The notes below the pieces were generated by a model. That model was not told where the DNA came from. It ran no database searches and saw only the letters and a program-made list of their open reading frames with translations. A stretch of 64,000 nucleotides of DNA from Acanthosoma haemorrhoidale (Eukaryota > Arthropoda > Insecta > Hemiptera > Acanthosomatidae): contig OV884013.1 in assembly GCA_930367205.1 (NCBI GenBank), positions 89,901,333 through 89,965,332 on the forward strand. The letters are read 5' to 3'. Shown piece by piece: positions 32,871-43,975 of this stretch. Position numbers and translations under genes: made by a program. Positions within the stretch are counted from its first letter, which is position 1. Each line of letters starts with the position of its first letter.

Positions 32871-33596
32871 ATCCAGAAAGTGGTCACAGATTCATACTGC
32901 ACTTATGACACAGCGGGAATGTACGGTTCCAACATTGCATATGCATCTTAGAAATAAGTTTTCACATATTTATAAATAAACATTTTTTAAGGTAATTGGA
33001 GTATAAACATAATAAACCTGAAAACTGAAAATTGGGTTATAAATTGTAAGTTATGTAATATTAACATTAATGAAATGACAATCATGGGCTTGATATAAAT
33101 AGACTACATAGAAAGGAAAGGCAATAGATACTAGCATAACATAGCATAAAACAAAGTAGTACAGCTACGCTTTTAGCTGAACTTAAATTACTGCGGTTCG
33201 TTATTGCTGTGGGCTGATGGTGTAGTCTTTGTTGTTAGTTGCAGGGTAGTCCTTTTCTTTAAGAAATTTTTACCTTTGCCCTGACATCGTTCCTGTTTTC
33301 TGCGGACATCTATGATCATGCGGAAGAAAACTGGAGAATTAAGCTATTTTCCAACTTCTGTAAACTGTTCTTTTGTATTTTATCCGCGTTGTGTTTTTTA
33401 ATTTTTTTTTTGCACTGCAACCAGTGCTGCTAGTTCGTTTAATGTTATCAGTGTTGCCATTTTTTCAGACAAAATAATGGTGCTCCCGAGAAGCTGTATA
33501 GAAAGTTAAAAACTTAATTCTCCCTTCTCTTGGTTCTATTATAATAGAACGCTGATAGCGAAAATTATTAAGAGAATCATAGAAAATCTGTAAAGT
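32871..33596. other. Unassigned AT-rich DNA
   Basis: Nothing recognised. It separates LINE-A copy 2 from a LINE-C 3' end. Confidence 0.4.
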
Positions 33597-34085
33597 GGTA
33601 AAATTACAATCTGCCTTATTGGGCAATAAGTTATTGTGTTCAATGTTCTCATTCACACCATATTTACAATTTTCATTCACTCACTCATTCATACAGTATT
33701 TACAAACAGCCCAGAGGCCCCCCAAATCCATATGGTTGTCACCTCCATCACATGTGAAAGAGGTAGCGGAATCTTGGGAATTCCCCCACGGTCCTCCTTC
33801 ATCAGCCCCGCTAGCGGATACAAGCCAGTTGAGGCTGACCAAGAGCTCGAGAGCCACATAGGCTCAGAACATGATAAGGGGCTCTTAATGTCACTGTATT
33901 TATAGCAGGTCACCAGGCCACTGCCGCTTAAGTCTCCGATGAGGAATATAGGGGTGTGTGGTGCAGGGTAATAATGACTGTGCTAGGGGATTAGGGTGAT
34001 TTGATAGGTTTTTAAAATTAAATAGGTTATAAGTCAACCCAGCCAACATTACCCTCACTTTTAATAAATGAGAATGTTTCACCCA
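33597..34085 (-). repeat. LINE-C 3' end, 5'-truncated copy
   Basis: The minus strand encodes LSNHPNPLAQSLLPCTTHPY and RRLKRQWPGDLL before a stop at about 33903, then a 3' untranslated region of about 300 bp ending near AAAATTACAATCTGCC at 33597. It aligns with 19805-20215 throughout with many substitutions and small indels, so the copies are old. Confidence 0.7.
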
Positions 34086-35461
34086 TACTTAGTTTAAATC
34101 TCAACCAATGTTAGATGTAAGTACTTACTCTCCTTTAAATGATATAATATAAGTAGCCCTATTTATCCCTTCGTTCTTTCAGATAGAAGGTATATTTTTT
34201 CCAATAAAAAATTATCTCAAGGAGAAAAGATTAAAAGGGAAAAAAAGAAGAACTGAATCAGGGTTTCCCTTCTACCTTATTCAGTAATTTTATTAACATA
34301 ATTTTATCAGGATGAGGGGAAAAGAAACAGGCAGACAAACCCTTAAAAAAAAAAACTATGTTATTTTCCTGCACAATTCCACAATCGGGCGTTAATAATT
34401 TATTTTATTACTTCACTGAGGCCCACAAAGCTATTTTTTACACTTGTAATACTACATGTTTTGGGATTTGCAGATTTATTTATATATATTATTTTTTCTT
34501 TTACAAACATTTTTTTATCTTGTTATGAGTAGGATTTCGTTTATTTTTTCTGCTATTAGAAAAAGTCTGTAAATATTTAGATGACATTGCGATACAAAAT
34601 AAAACATATTTTTAAATTTTTAGTTCAGAAAGAAAATGTTTTTATCTATGTTTCTATTCAGTAATGCTCGAGTACATTGTAGTTAATAAGTACTATAATA
34701 TTCTTTTTTATTTTGATAGTTAATATGCATTTAGTAATTAAGGATGCTAATCAATATTTATGAATAAATATTATTTTTAGACATCAAATTTGCAAAACAT
34801 TAGTTCATTATTGGTAATTGTTCATATTGTTTTTTTATTAAACACTAAAGAGATTATTTCTGTAAATTTCAACTGGGTTTTATTAAAGCGTACACTTTGA
34901 CAACAAACAGTCATGCCCGATAAAAGTTTATCAGTCCCTTAGTCCCCCAAGCTGCTTTAGTGCCCAATATAACTCATAAAAGTAGTATTTTTTCTAAAAT
35001 AGAAAAATATGACCTCCCAAAAAGGAAAGATAGTGCTCAGATAGAAAGGGCAGCGGCCGGATGTCCTTGAGCCATGAATCACTACTGTCTGTGGGCATCC
35101 CTTGCTTTCAACTAGCCAATGACAAATCTACAGGCACTCGTTCAACACTTCACCAACATGGCTAACATAACTCACTTGTTTAAGCTATTGTTTAGTGAAC
35201 GCCTTTTTGAGGTAAAATATGTATTAGTTTAATTCCATTCAGTAAATTATCATTCATAATCTGACGACCGCTTATGTTAATTAACTCCGTGTTATGAAAA
35301 TAGCTATAGCATAAAAATAGCATAAAAAAAAGTGTCCCATTAGGTGGTATCTACAATATTTGTCTATGATTTTGAGTTAGATAGCAAATCAATAATCTCG
35401 ACGTTTTGATAAACGAACCTAAGTAATATTTTTAAACTATTATTAAAAAATTTATTAAAAT
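34086..35461. other. Unassigned AT-rich DNA, left flank of Gypsy-2
   Basis: Long AT-rich stretch with homopolymer runs. No gene or repeat recognised. Confidence 0.4.
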
Positions 35462-35465
35462 ATAC
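35462..35465. other. Target-site duplication ATAC, left
   Basis: ATAC directly before the 5' LTR recurs after the 3' LTR at 43357-43360. Confidence 0.85.
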
Positions 35466-36668
35466 TGTGACCGATAGACTTTTATAGCCAATGTAAATTA
35501 GCGATTGTTTACGCCTGTAATTCGTTTATTTTAGTTATTGAAGGAAAAAATTATCAGTCATTGTTTAAGCCGAATAAGGGGTCTTGCGCTGACAAGTAAT
35601 TATCTAACAAAGTACCCTCGTAAAATTTATGATAAAAAAAAAAAAAAAAAAAAAAAAAAAGTGTAAATTAGAGATAAATATTTTTTTTTGTATTTGGTTA
35701 GTTTTATATAAAGAATTAATAATTATTGATAATATTATAAATGTTCTAAGAATATCTTTGTGTTTCAAATGTGAGTGTATTGATTTTGTTTTATGGGAAA
35801 TATGCTGAAAAGTAAACAAAACAAATAACGGTGCGGGACGCCTCCGAGGCCCCGTAAGACCCTACATCCTTTATAGAGGATTAAAAGGACGGAGCACCGG
35901 AATCAGTCGCTTGCAGTCAGTGTGTGGATCAGTTGGCCAACACCCGCCGGAGCGCCCCCCCCCCCTCATCTCACCACCTTATCGGCCTATGGTTTATGGG
36001 GAGCACCTCTGGTTGGAGATTTGACTTGGAACTAGTATGGATATGAGCATATCGATCATCGACTCACCGATTCCATCCACCGGGAACCTCACAGCTGAAT
36101 GACTAATCCACTATCTAGCTACGACAGGTAACCTCGTTGGACGTAGCTTCCACGTACCGAGGGTTTATGTTGTTTGTTTACGTCGTTCATCAGTTTACAC
36201 CAAATAACACCAAACTATGCATACGTATAGATAAACACGGACAGTGATGTATTTGTTTTGTTCTCATTCTTCGATCAGCAAACTTTAAGTTAATAAAACT
36301 CTGGTTTACAAGTTTCCAGTTTAGTAAAGTTTAAGTATTTTTCTGTCCAATAGTTTAAGTAATTTTTCTCTCAAATAGTTTACTTATTTTTTTTATCAAA
36401 TAGTTTAATTATTTTTTTTATCAAATAGTTTAATTATTTTTTTTTTCAAATAGTTTAAGTATTTTTTTTTTTTTTTTATCAAATAGCTTAAGGATTTTTT
36501 TTTGTTTATTATCATTTAATAAAATGTCGGTAATCTAAATGTCAATTCCCTGTAATATTTCAGGTTCCCCTGTCCTTGGGTAATGCCCTCTCCTGGCATT
36601 AATATTTTCCCCAGATTCCTGTAAACATTTAGGGGGAGGAGGAAGAGAGAGAGAGTCGGGGGTTTACA
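35466..36668 (+). repeat. 5' LTR of Gypsy-2
   Basis: 1203 bp, with a 27-base A run at about 35634-35660 and an 11-base C run near 35955. At about 36340-36500 it holds about six degenerate tandem subunits of roughly 25-35 bp built on CAAATAGTTTAA followed by a T run. It differs from the 3' LTR at AATCAGTCG versus GATCAGTCG (near 35891) and in run lengths. Confidence 0.95.
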
Positions 36669-36670
36669 AG

Positions 36671-36687
36671 TGGTGTCAGGTGTGGGG
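36671..36687 (+). other. Primer binding site, tRNA-Leu type
   Basis: TGGTGTCAGGTGTGGGG begins two bases after the LTR. It is complementary to the leucine tRNA 3' end of the type ending CTGACACCA. Confidence 0.75.
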
Positions 36688-36767
36688 TGGATTGCAAGAA
36701 AATCCACTAATCCGGGATAAACTTTTATTTCGAAAAAAAATTTTTTTTTTGATAAATCCCTTTTAAA

Positions 36768-39700
36768 ATGTCGGTTGAAAGTAACCTCCGACAGAGGATA
36801 GAAGAATTAGAGAAGGCTAACCTGGCTTTGGCCCAGTCGGAAGAAAAGTTGAAAAATGAACTCGAAGCTAGCCGGACAGAGATAAAGGAAGGAGGGACAC
36901 CTAAGCCACCAAGGAAGGATTTGTCCTTGCAGGGTCTGATCAAGACGTGGGGAGGGGAGGCGAGTGCCAGGCCGGTTGACGAATTCCTAGAGTATGTGGA
37001 GGAAGTAGCAGCTTGTGGAGCTTGGGAGGACGTTGACCGAGTTCGGATTTGTAGGCTCAAGTTGCAGGGCCCGGCAGCCACCTTTGTCAGAGGAAATGAG
37101 GAATTAAAGGGTATTGTCAGCTTTAAGAAGTTTGCAGACGCACTGCGAGAAAGGTTTGGAGATCCACATACTTTTGAATATTATGGAAGAATTTTGCAGG
37201 AGACGAGTCAACAGCCAAAAGAGAGGATCCAAGAATTTTCGGACAGATGCATTTCCTTGGGGGGGAAAATGACCAGGTCCGATCTGTCTGGGAATGAAGC
37301 AAAGTGGTGGGCGCGGGAAGTAGAGAGAAAAGTGCTAGAAGCGTTCATGAGGGGACTCTCGGGTGAGGTGGGAAAACAGGTGTTGTTCGGACGCCCAGAT
37401 ACACTGAAGAATGCAGTGAGATTGGCGTTAGATGTAGAACAAGCCTTGCAAGAGCATCAACGGGGAAAGAACGTATATGTGTTGGAAGAGGCAGGGGGCA
37501 GGTCCGGCCCCTGCCATGAGCAGCAACGAGAGAGTGAGAGAAATAGGTATAGAAGCTCAGTGGATCCTATCGCCAGAAACGAGGACCAGGCCTCGGCACG
37601 GGGAGCGGGAGCGGTGTTTAGCTTAAGGGAACAGATCGAAGACGCTTGTATCAGCGCGATTCAAAAGGCGCTTCCCTCGAGACTAGGGAAATCCGATTCT
37701 CAGCGTTGCTATCGGTGTGGAGAGTTAGGACATTACGCAAGGGGATGCAGAATGCCACCACCGGCTAAAGGAGTAAGCAATAACCCGGGCCCCAGAGAAA
37801 GGGTAACTTGCTACAGGTGTGGACGGCAAGGGCATATAGCGAACCAGTGCAGATCCCAGCAGCTGCCCGCCGAAAAGAAATTGAACCCCGTGCAGGGGCC
37901 CCCAAAATGCTTAAGGCCCGACGGTCACCCCCCGTCTGGGCCGGAGAAACCCAAGCCTGTGGATGAGAAATGGCTTACAGGGGTGGGAGCCGGAGTAGGT
38001 AAATTGATAAAACTGGACATGCTAATTGGGGGATATCTCCACCACATGATAGTAGACACGGGGGCCGAAGTGACACTAATTCGCACGGCGCTTCCGGGAG
38101 TTCAATTAAGGCCCGCCAGTGTCCGAGCTAGAGGAGTAACAGGACAGGCTCTGCGTATTTTGGGGGTACAAGAGTTGATGTGCCAAGTAGACGGCCTGGA
38201 AGTGAAACATCAGGTGATGATAATCAGCGTGAACTTGCCCGGAGACGGAATCATAGGTTTGGATTTGCTAGAAAAGCTAGGAGCCAAACTGGATATTCGT
38301 AACCGGGAGGTGATAGTGACGCCGCCTGACGCTGGCCTGAGTTTTGAGAAGCAACCAGTCAACGTACATCCCCTTCACCAGTTGGGAGTGGCAATAAATT
38401 CCTTAGAAGCGAAAGGGAGAAGTACAAGGGAAACGACGCAGGAGGAGCCAATTCCAAAGGATGGATCCTCGTCCGACCTAATCCATGCCCAAGAAAGAAA
38501 GCACCAACAGAAGAGGGAAAAGAGGGCCAAACGCGGAAACCAGCAGGCCGCGAACAAAGCAGTAGAGACCCCGGGATCCCACGAACAACCCGACAAGCAC
38601 GATGAGACCAAGGGGCTAGAAATTACCAGCCCTGCTCGAATCGCAATCCCTTCGTGTAGTGAGAAACTCATTAGAGCAACGATCCACCAGAGAGAGAAGG
38701 CAGTGGTGGTTGTCGAGCCGGTACCATTGAAACAAGGTAGCTTAAGAGTAGGGCGAAGTATTGGGCTCGTAGAACACGGGGAGGTTTGGATCCAACTTAT
38801 GAACTCGGGGCCGGTGGATACCTACCTCGATAAAGGGCAATTATTGGGAATAGGCGCGGAATGGCATACGGAGGAAAGAAATGAAAGGGACGTTCGGATA
38901 CACCGAGTAGAGGGTAGCGAGAATGCTCTGGAAAAGGGGGCTCAACTATGGAATGTAGACCACCTCGGTGAGTCGGATAAGGGTGTAGTCGAGTCGCTGC
39001 TAGAAGAGTTTAAAGATCTATTCGACGAACCGGGAAAGGAAGGCTGCTCTACTGGGGTGAAGCATAGAATACCAACAGGGGAAGCTCCCCCGGTGATCAA
39101 GCGCCCGTATCGAGTGCCCTTCAACCAACGAGCGGTAGTAGAGGAACACTTAGAAGAAATGTTACGCAAGGGAGTGATAGCTCCTTCCGACAGTGCTTGG
39201 GCTGCACCTGTCGTGTTGGTACCCAAACGAAGTGAAGACGGAAGGACCCAGTATAGATTCTGCACTGATTTCCGGGGGCTGAATGCAGTAACGCAGGTGG
39301 ATGCTTACCCCCTACCATTGATTCAGGAAACATTAGAGATGTTGGGACAGAGTAGGCTTTTCACAACATTAGACCTTGCTAGCGGCTACCACCAAATACC
39401 GGTGGCCGAGGAAGATCGACCGAAAACTGCCTTCACCACCCTAGGGGGGCACTACGAGTACCATAAAATGCCGTTCGGGCTTGCTGGGGCCCCAGCCACA
39501 TTCCAGCGAACTATGGACCAGGTACTGATGGGAGTTAAGGGGACTGACTGCTATGTTTATTTAGATGACATTATCATCTTCAGTGGTGATATGGATGAGC
39601 ACTGCACTCGATTAAGAAGGGTGCTGGAGCGACTGCGGGGTGCTAATCTGAAGTTGAAAGGACCAAAATGTAAGTTTGTGGTCAGGCAGGTAAAATACCT

Positions 39701-42077
39701 TGGCCACTTGGTAACCAGTGAAGGGGTGAAACCTGACCCAGAAAAGATCACGGCGGTGACAGAATTTCCAAAACCCGGTTCGGCTCGGGAAGTGAGAGGC
39801 TTCCTGGGTCTCGCTGGATATTACCGGAGGTTCGTACCTCAGTTCGCCGAAATTGCCAAGCCCCTCACCCAGTTGACGGGGAAGGGAATGTCATTTCACT
39901 GGGGGAAAGAACAAGACGAGGCGTTTACCGCTCTACAGGAGATATTGTGTTCTGACCGAGTGCTGATTTATCCTGATTTCCGGGACCCTTTCATTCTGGC
40001 GACCGATGCCTCTGGAATGGCAGTAGGGGCCGTCCTCTCACAACTCCGAAACGGACAAGAAAGGCCTATCGCCTTTGCCAGTCGACAGCTACACCCAGCG
40101 GAACAAAATTATTCGGCTACCGAAAGAGAGCTACTTTCGGTAGTTTGGGCAACCAAGCATTTTAGGTGCTATCTGTTGGGTCGAAAGTTTACACTTGTCA
40201 CTGACCACGCTGCACTTAAATGGATGCTGTCCCTAAGAGACCCGTCCTCACGCTTGATGAGGTGGGCTCTCAGACTCGAGGAATTCGAGTATCAGGTCGT
40301 CCACAAACCAGGGAAGAAGCATACCAACGCGGACTCCCTGAGTAGGGCCGTAGCGGGTATAAGGACGTTCGACGAAGGAGCCCAACGGGTTCTTTGGAAA
40401 AGAGGGCAGGAACAGGACGAAGAATGCCAGAGATGGGTCAAAAATAACCCACGAGGGTTACGGACGGGGGCGGATGGGATAATACACTACGGAATAAGTG
40501 ATGACCCAAATCAATGGAAAATTTTGGTTCCACTAGATCGCCGGCAACAGATCATGGAGGAACACCATAGTCGGCCATGGGCGGGACATCCGGGAAGAGA
40601 ACGTACCCAGGAATTGATAAAGAATAAGTACTATTGGCCCTCGATGGGGAAAGATATAGAAGAGTTCGTTAAGGGGTGCCACTCGTGTGCTCAGAGAAAG
40701 ACCCCCCCTGGGTTAACAGCTCCTCTAGAGGCCCCCTTCTTTCCCAAGGAGCCATTCGAAATGGTTTCCCTGGATATCGTGGGGCCGTTCCCAAAGAGTA
40801 GCCGCGGGAATAAATACTTGTTAACTTTTATAGACCACTTCAGCCGATACACTGAAGCTGAACCTATAAGAGAACAGACGGCGGACGAGACCGCTCGGGT
40901 TTTTGTCGAGCGTATAATCACCAGACATGGGACTCCAAAGAAACTACTGACTGATCAAGGCAGGAATTTCGTGTCGGCGTTGTTCAAATCCGTGTGCAAG
41001 GGCTTAGGCATACAAAAACTCCAAACCACCCCCTACCATCCCCAGAGTAATGGAATGCTGGAACGCTTTCATCGTACACTGGGAGATTCCATGGCTCACT
41101 TTGCCAGAAAAGATGGGCGAGATTGGGACCGGTGGGTCCCCTATTCACTAATGGCTTATCGCTCCATACCACATTCTGCCACGGGATTTTCACCGAACTT
41201 CCTGTTATATGGCAGAGAGCTCCGCACTCCGGAAGGGGAATGGATAGAGCCTGTGGAAGCGTTGGAAAACGCCTTAACACAAGATGAAGCTGCAAGGATT
41301 AGGGTTCGTGTAGAACAGGCCTACGAAGAAGCCCGTGAAAGAATTAAGAAAACTTGGGCTCGCAGAACCGCGGCGGTTAACCAAGATAGGAGATCCCGTA
41401 CTTTCACCGAGGGCGACGCGGTATACCTACATGTACCCGCGGTAAAACCAGGAAATTTAAAAAAATTTCATTGCCCTTGGACGGGACCATGGATAATAGT
41501 CAAGAAATGCAGTGCGGTAACCTATGCAATCAGAAATGAAACCGGCGGGACCCAGGTAGTTCACGTGAACCGCTTGAAACCGGCTTTTAACAGTGGTCTC
41601 GAAACGGAGTATCCAAAGGAGCAACTGTCTGAATCGGAAGATGACGATGACGAAGTAAGGGATAAGGAAAGAGACCAGGAGGACTTCTGGCCGATCCCCC
41701 TAACCGACTCTGACGAGGAGGGAGAGCCCCATCCTAGAGAAAGGGCCATTGGGAACGATTCCCTATTGGCCACTAGCTCGCCAAGGAGGGATGTAGTGGC
41801 TCCAAGCTGGTGGCCTGAGGGCGAAGCGGAGGGGCGACCGAGTATTATCCGTACGGAGGAAGATGTTTCATCGAGCGAAAAGGAGCCCACCCGCCCGGTT
41901 ACCCCGTTGGTGAACACATCGGAGGTCTCGGGAGAGACCTCGGTGGAGGATGACAGTACCAACTATCGAGACCCGACTTGGGAGGCGGATAGTACAGAGG
42001 CACCGATGTTGCCGCGCAGTCCCTACTTATTGAGAAATAATCGCCGGTCTAGCCAGGGAGGGAGAAACAAAGAGTGA
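36768..42077 (+). CDS. gag-pol: Gypsy-2 Gag-Pol polyprotein
   Basis: 1769 residues in one frame starting at ATG 36768, the first ATG after the primer site. An N-terminal coiled segment (residues 1-40) is followed by a retrotransposon gag domain (about 55-250) and two CCHC knuckles, CYRCGELGHYARGC (about 313) and CYRCGRQGHIANQC (about 347). Protease is IVDTGAEVTLI (about 428). Reverse transcriptase has FTTLDLASGYHQI and YVYLDDIIIFS (about 929-939). RNase H begins at ATDASGMAVGAVLSQ (about 1079). Integrase has an HHCC zinc domain (about 1265-1308) and D1335, D1396 and E1432, an intact DD35E, then a GPW...HVNRLKP C-terminal module. The last 150 residues are acidic. Fusion of gag and pol in one frame means no frameshift is needed. 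No disruption seen. Confidence 0.96.
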   Translation: MSVESNLRQRIEELEKANLALAQSEEKLKNELEASRTEIKEGGTPKPPRKDLSLQGLIKTWGGEASARPVDEFLEYVEEVAACGAWEDVDRVRICRLKLQGPAATFVRGNEELKGIVSFKKFADALRERFGDPHTFEYYGRILQETSQQPKERIQEFSDRCISLGGKMTRSDLSGNEAKWWAREVERKVLEAFMRGLSGEVGKQVLFGRPDTLKNAVRLALDVEQALQEHQRGKNVYVLEEAGGRSGPCHEQQRESERNRYRSSVDPIARNEDQASARGAGAVFSLREQIEDACISAIQKALPSRLGKSDSQRCYRCGELGHYARGCRMPPPAKGVSNNPGPRERVTCYRCGRQGHIANQCRSQQLPAEKKLNPVQGPPKCLRPDGHPPSGPEKPKPVDEKWLTGVGAGVGKLIKLDMLIGGYLHHMIVDTGAEVTLIRTALPGVQLRPASVRARGVTGQALRILGVQELMCQVDGLEVKHQVMIISVNLPGDGIIGLDLLEKLGAKLDIRNREVIVTPPDAGLSFEKQPVNVHPLHQLGVAINSLEAKGRSTRETTQEEPIPKDGSSSDLIHAQERKHQQKREKRAKRGNQQAANKAVETPGSHEQPDKHDETKGLEITSPARIAIPSCSEKLIRATIHQREKAVVVVEPVPLKQGSLRVGRSIGLVEHGEVWIQLMNSGPVDTYLDKGQLLGIGAEWHTEERNERDVRIHRVEGSENALEKGAQLWNVDHLGESDKGVVESLLEEFKDLFDEPGKEGCSTGVKHRIPTGEAPPVIKRPYRVPFNQRAVVEEHLEEMLRKGVIAPSDSAWAAPVVLVPKRSEDGRTQYRFCTDFRGLNAVTQVDAYPLPLIQETLEMLGQSRLFTTLDLASGYHQIPVAEEDRPKTAFTTLGGHYEYHKMPFGLAGAPATFQRTMDQVLMGVKGTDCYVYLDDIIIFSGDMDEHCTRLRRVLERLRGANLKLKGPKCKFVVRQVKYLGHLVTSEGVKPDPEKITAVTEFPKPGSAREVRGFLGLAGYYRRFVPQFAEIAKPLTQLTGKGMSFHWGKEQDEAFTALQEILCSDRVLIYPDFRDPFILATDASGMAVGAVLSQLRNGQERPIAFASRQLHPAEQNYSATERELLSVVWATKHFRCYLLGRKFTLVTDHAALKWMLSLRDPSSRLMRWALRLEEFEYQVVHKPGKKHTNADSLSRAVAGIRTFDEGAQRVLWKRGQEQDEECQRWVKNNPRGLRTGADGIIHYGISDDPNQWKILVPLDRRQQIMEEHHSRPWAGHPGRERTQELIKNKYYWPSMGKDIEEFVKGCHSCAQRKTPPGLTAPLEAPFFPKEPFEMVSLDIVGPFPKSSRGNKYLLTFIDHFSRYTEAEPIREQTADETARVFVERIITRHGTPKKLLTDQGRNFVSALFKSVCKGLGIQKLQTTPYHPQSNGMLERFHRTLGDSMAHFARKDGRDWDRWVPYSLMAYRSIPHSATGFSPNFLLYGRELRTPEGEWIEPVEALENALTQDEAARIRVRVEQAYEEARERIKKTWARRTAAVNQDRRSRTFTEGDAVYLHVPAVKPGNLKKFHCPWTGPWIIVKKCSAVTYAIRNETGGTQVVHVNRLKPAFNSGLETEYPKEQLSESEDDDDEVRDKERDQEDFWPIPLTDSDEEGEPHPRERAIGNDSLLATSSPRRDVVAPSWWPEGEAEGRPSIIRTEEDVSSSEKEPTRPVTPLVNTSEVSGETSVEDDSTNYRDPTWEADSTEAPMLPRSPYLLRNNRRSSQGGRNKE

Positions 42078-42104
42078 GGGTGTCAGTGCGTGTCACGAGA
42101 AAGA

Positions 42105-42133
42105 AAAAGTGTTGACCAAGGGTCAACACTTTT
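42105..42133. other. Perfect 13-bp hairpin before the Gypsy-2 3' LTR
   Basis: AAAAGTGTTGACC at 42105-42117 and GGTCAACACTTTT at 42121-42133 form a perfect stem with a 3-nt loop (AAG). It lies 27 nt after the gag-pol stop and just before the purine tract GGAAAACGGGGAG. It would fold in the genomic RNA. Function unknown. Confidence 0.85.
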
Positions 42134-42146
42134 GGAAAACGGGGAG
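42134..42146 (+). other. Polypurine tract of Gypsy-2
   Basis: GGAAAACGGGGAG lies four bases before the 3' LTR (TGTGACC at 42150), in the position of the plus-strand primer. Confidence 0.7.
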
Positions 42147-42149
42147 TGT

Positions 42150-42315
42150 TGTGACCGATAGACTTTTATAGCCAATGTAAATTAGCGATTGTTTACGCCT
42201 GTAATTCGTTTATTTTAGTTATTGAAGGAAAAAATTATCAGTCATTGTTTAAGCCGAATAAGGGGTCTTGCGCTGACAAGTAATTATCTAACAAAGTACC
42301 CTCGTAAAATTTATG

Positions 42316-42348
<33 letters not shown>

Positions 42349-43356
42349 GTAAATTAGAGATAAATATTTTTTTTTGTATTTGGTTAGTTTTATATAAAGA
42401 ATTAATAATTATTGATAATATTATAAATGTTCTAAGAATATCTTTGTGTTTCAAATGTGAGTGTATTGATTTTGTTTTATGGGAAATATGCTGAAAAGTA
42501 AACAAAACAAATAACGGTGCGGGACGCCTCCGAGGCCCCGTAAGACCCTACATCCTTTATAGAGGATTAAAAGGACGGAGCACCGGGATCAGTCGCTTGC
42601 AGTCAGTGTGTGGATCAGTTGGCCAACACCCGCCGGAGCGCCCCCCCCCCCCCTCATCTCACCACCTTATCGGCCTATGGTTTATGGGGAGCACCTCTGG
42701 TTGGAGATTTGACTTGGAACTAGTATGGATATGAGCATATCGATCATCGACTCACCGATTCCATCCACCGGGAACCTCACAGCTGAATGACTAATCCACT
42801 ATCTAGCTACGACAGGTAACCTCGTTGGACGTAGCTTCCACGTACCGAGGGTTTATGTTGTTTGTTTACGTCGTTCATCAGTTTACACCAAATAACACCA
42901 AACTATGCATACGTATAGATAAACACGGACAGTGATGTATTTGTTTTGTTCTCATTCTTCGATCAGCAAACTTTAAGTTAATAAAACTCTGGTTTACAAG
43001 TTTCCAGTTTAGTAAAGTTTAAGTATTTTTCTGTCCAATAGTTTAAGTAATTTTTCTCTCAAATAGTTTACTTATTTTTTTTATCAAATAGTTTAATTAT
43101 TTTTTTTATCAAATAGTTTAATTATTTTTTTTTTCAAATAGTTTAAGTATTTTTTTTTTTTTTTTATCAAATAGCTTAAGGATTTTTTTTTGTTTATTAT
43201 CATTTAATAAAATGTCGGTAATCTAAATGTCAATTCCCTGTAATATTTCAGGTTCCCCTGTCCTTGGGTAATGCCCTCTCCTGGCATTAATATTTTCCCC
43301 AGATTCCTGTAAACATTTAGGGGGAGGAGGAAGAGAGAGAGAGTCGGGGGTTTACA
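42150..43356 (+). repeat. 3' LTR of Gypsy-2
   Basis: 1207 bp, same sequence as the 5' LTR except for one substitution and longer A (29) and C (13) runs. It ends GTTTACA before ATAC. Confidence 0.95.
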
Positions 43357-43360
43357 ATAC
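43357..43360. other. Target-site duplication ATAC, right
   Basis: Matches 35462-35465. Confidence 0.85.
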
Positions 43361-43975
43361 TGACATTAAAATCTAGTTTAGAAGAGTACCTCAACTAGTG
43401 TCTTTAGGCATGATATTATGCGTACTGGATCCTTTTGATGTCTAAAAAAAAAAAAAACAGAGCCATTTGTGGGGGATTTCGAGATAATAAGTTTAAACTG
43501 ACCAAAATTTGAAAAACATTCTCTCATTAAAATTATGGAACGTATCCGTGGTATTCAGGGTACCTTTTTTTATAGTTTCTCAACATCTGGATCAAATATT
43601 TTTCCATAATTCACCTAAATTTCGCGAAAAGAAATTTCAGTATATTATGGTAATGACATAAGTAAAAGGAAAGGCAATTTATGTGTACAAATTTGGAATG
43701 ATGACTGGAAGAAACTGTAATTAGATGGCATACTATTAGGATAAGTTATGAGTTAAAATATTATAATACCAATACCCACGATTTTCTTAAAAACAAATCA
43801 TTTATTTCTGAACTTACTCCGTCTTTTTGATCAGTTTGTTATTTTTGAATCTCAGTTCTACAGCCTTAATTCATATACTCTAATTTATCACAATCATGTT
43901 AATCAATATAATTATGGTTGTTTTATACCTCAGTTAAAAGTGATTCTTTCTGAATCATACCTTATTGATTAAAAA
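43361..43975. other. AT-rich DNA, right flank of Gypsy-2
   Basis: Nothing recognised. Confidence 0.4.

Larger units (their letters stand above)
35466..43356 (+). mobile_element. Gypsy-2, complete Ty3/Gypsy LTR retrotransposon without env
   Basis: 7891 bp with 1203-bp and 1207-bp LTRs (TGTGACCG to GTTTACA), a tRNA-Leu-type primer site, one intact gag-pol frame of 1769 codons, and a purine tract before the 3' LTR. Flanked by ATAC duplications. The LTRs differ by one substitution plus two bases each in a poly-A and a poly-C run, so the insertion is recent. Coding GC content (about half) stands out from the AT-rich host DNA and from the errantivirus. All catalytic motifs are present; it may be an active copy. 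Confidence 0.95.

Noticed and set aside
36310..36500. CRISPR-like array
   Set aside because: The units are degenerate, T-rich, lack unique spacers and lie in an LTR of a eukaryotic retrotransposon.
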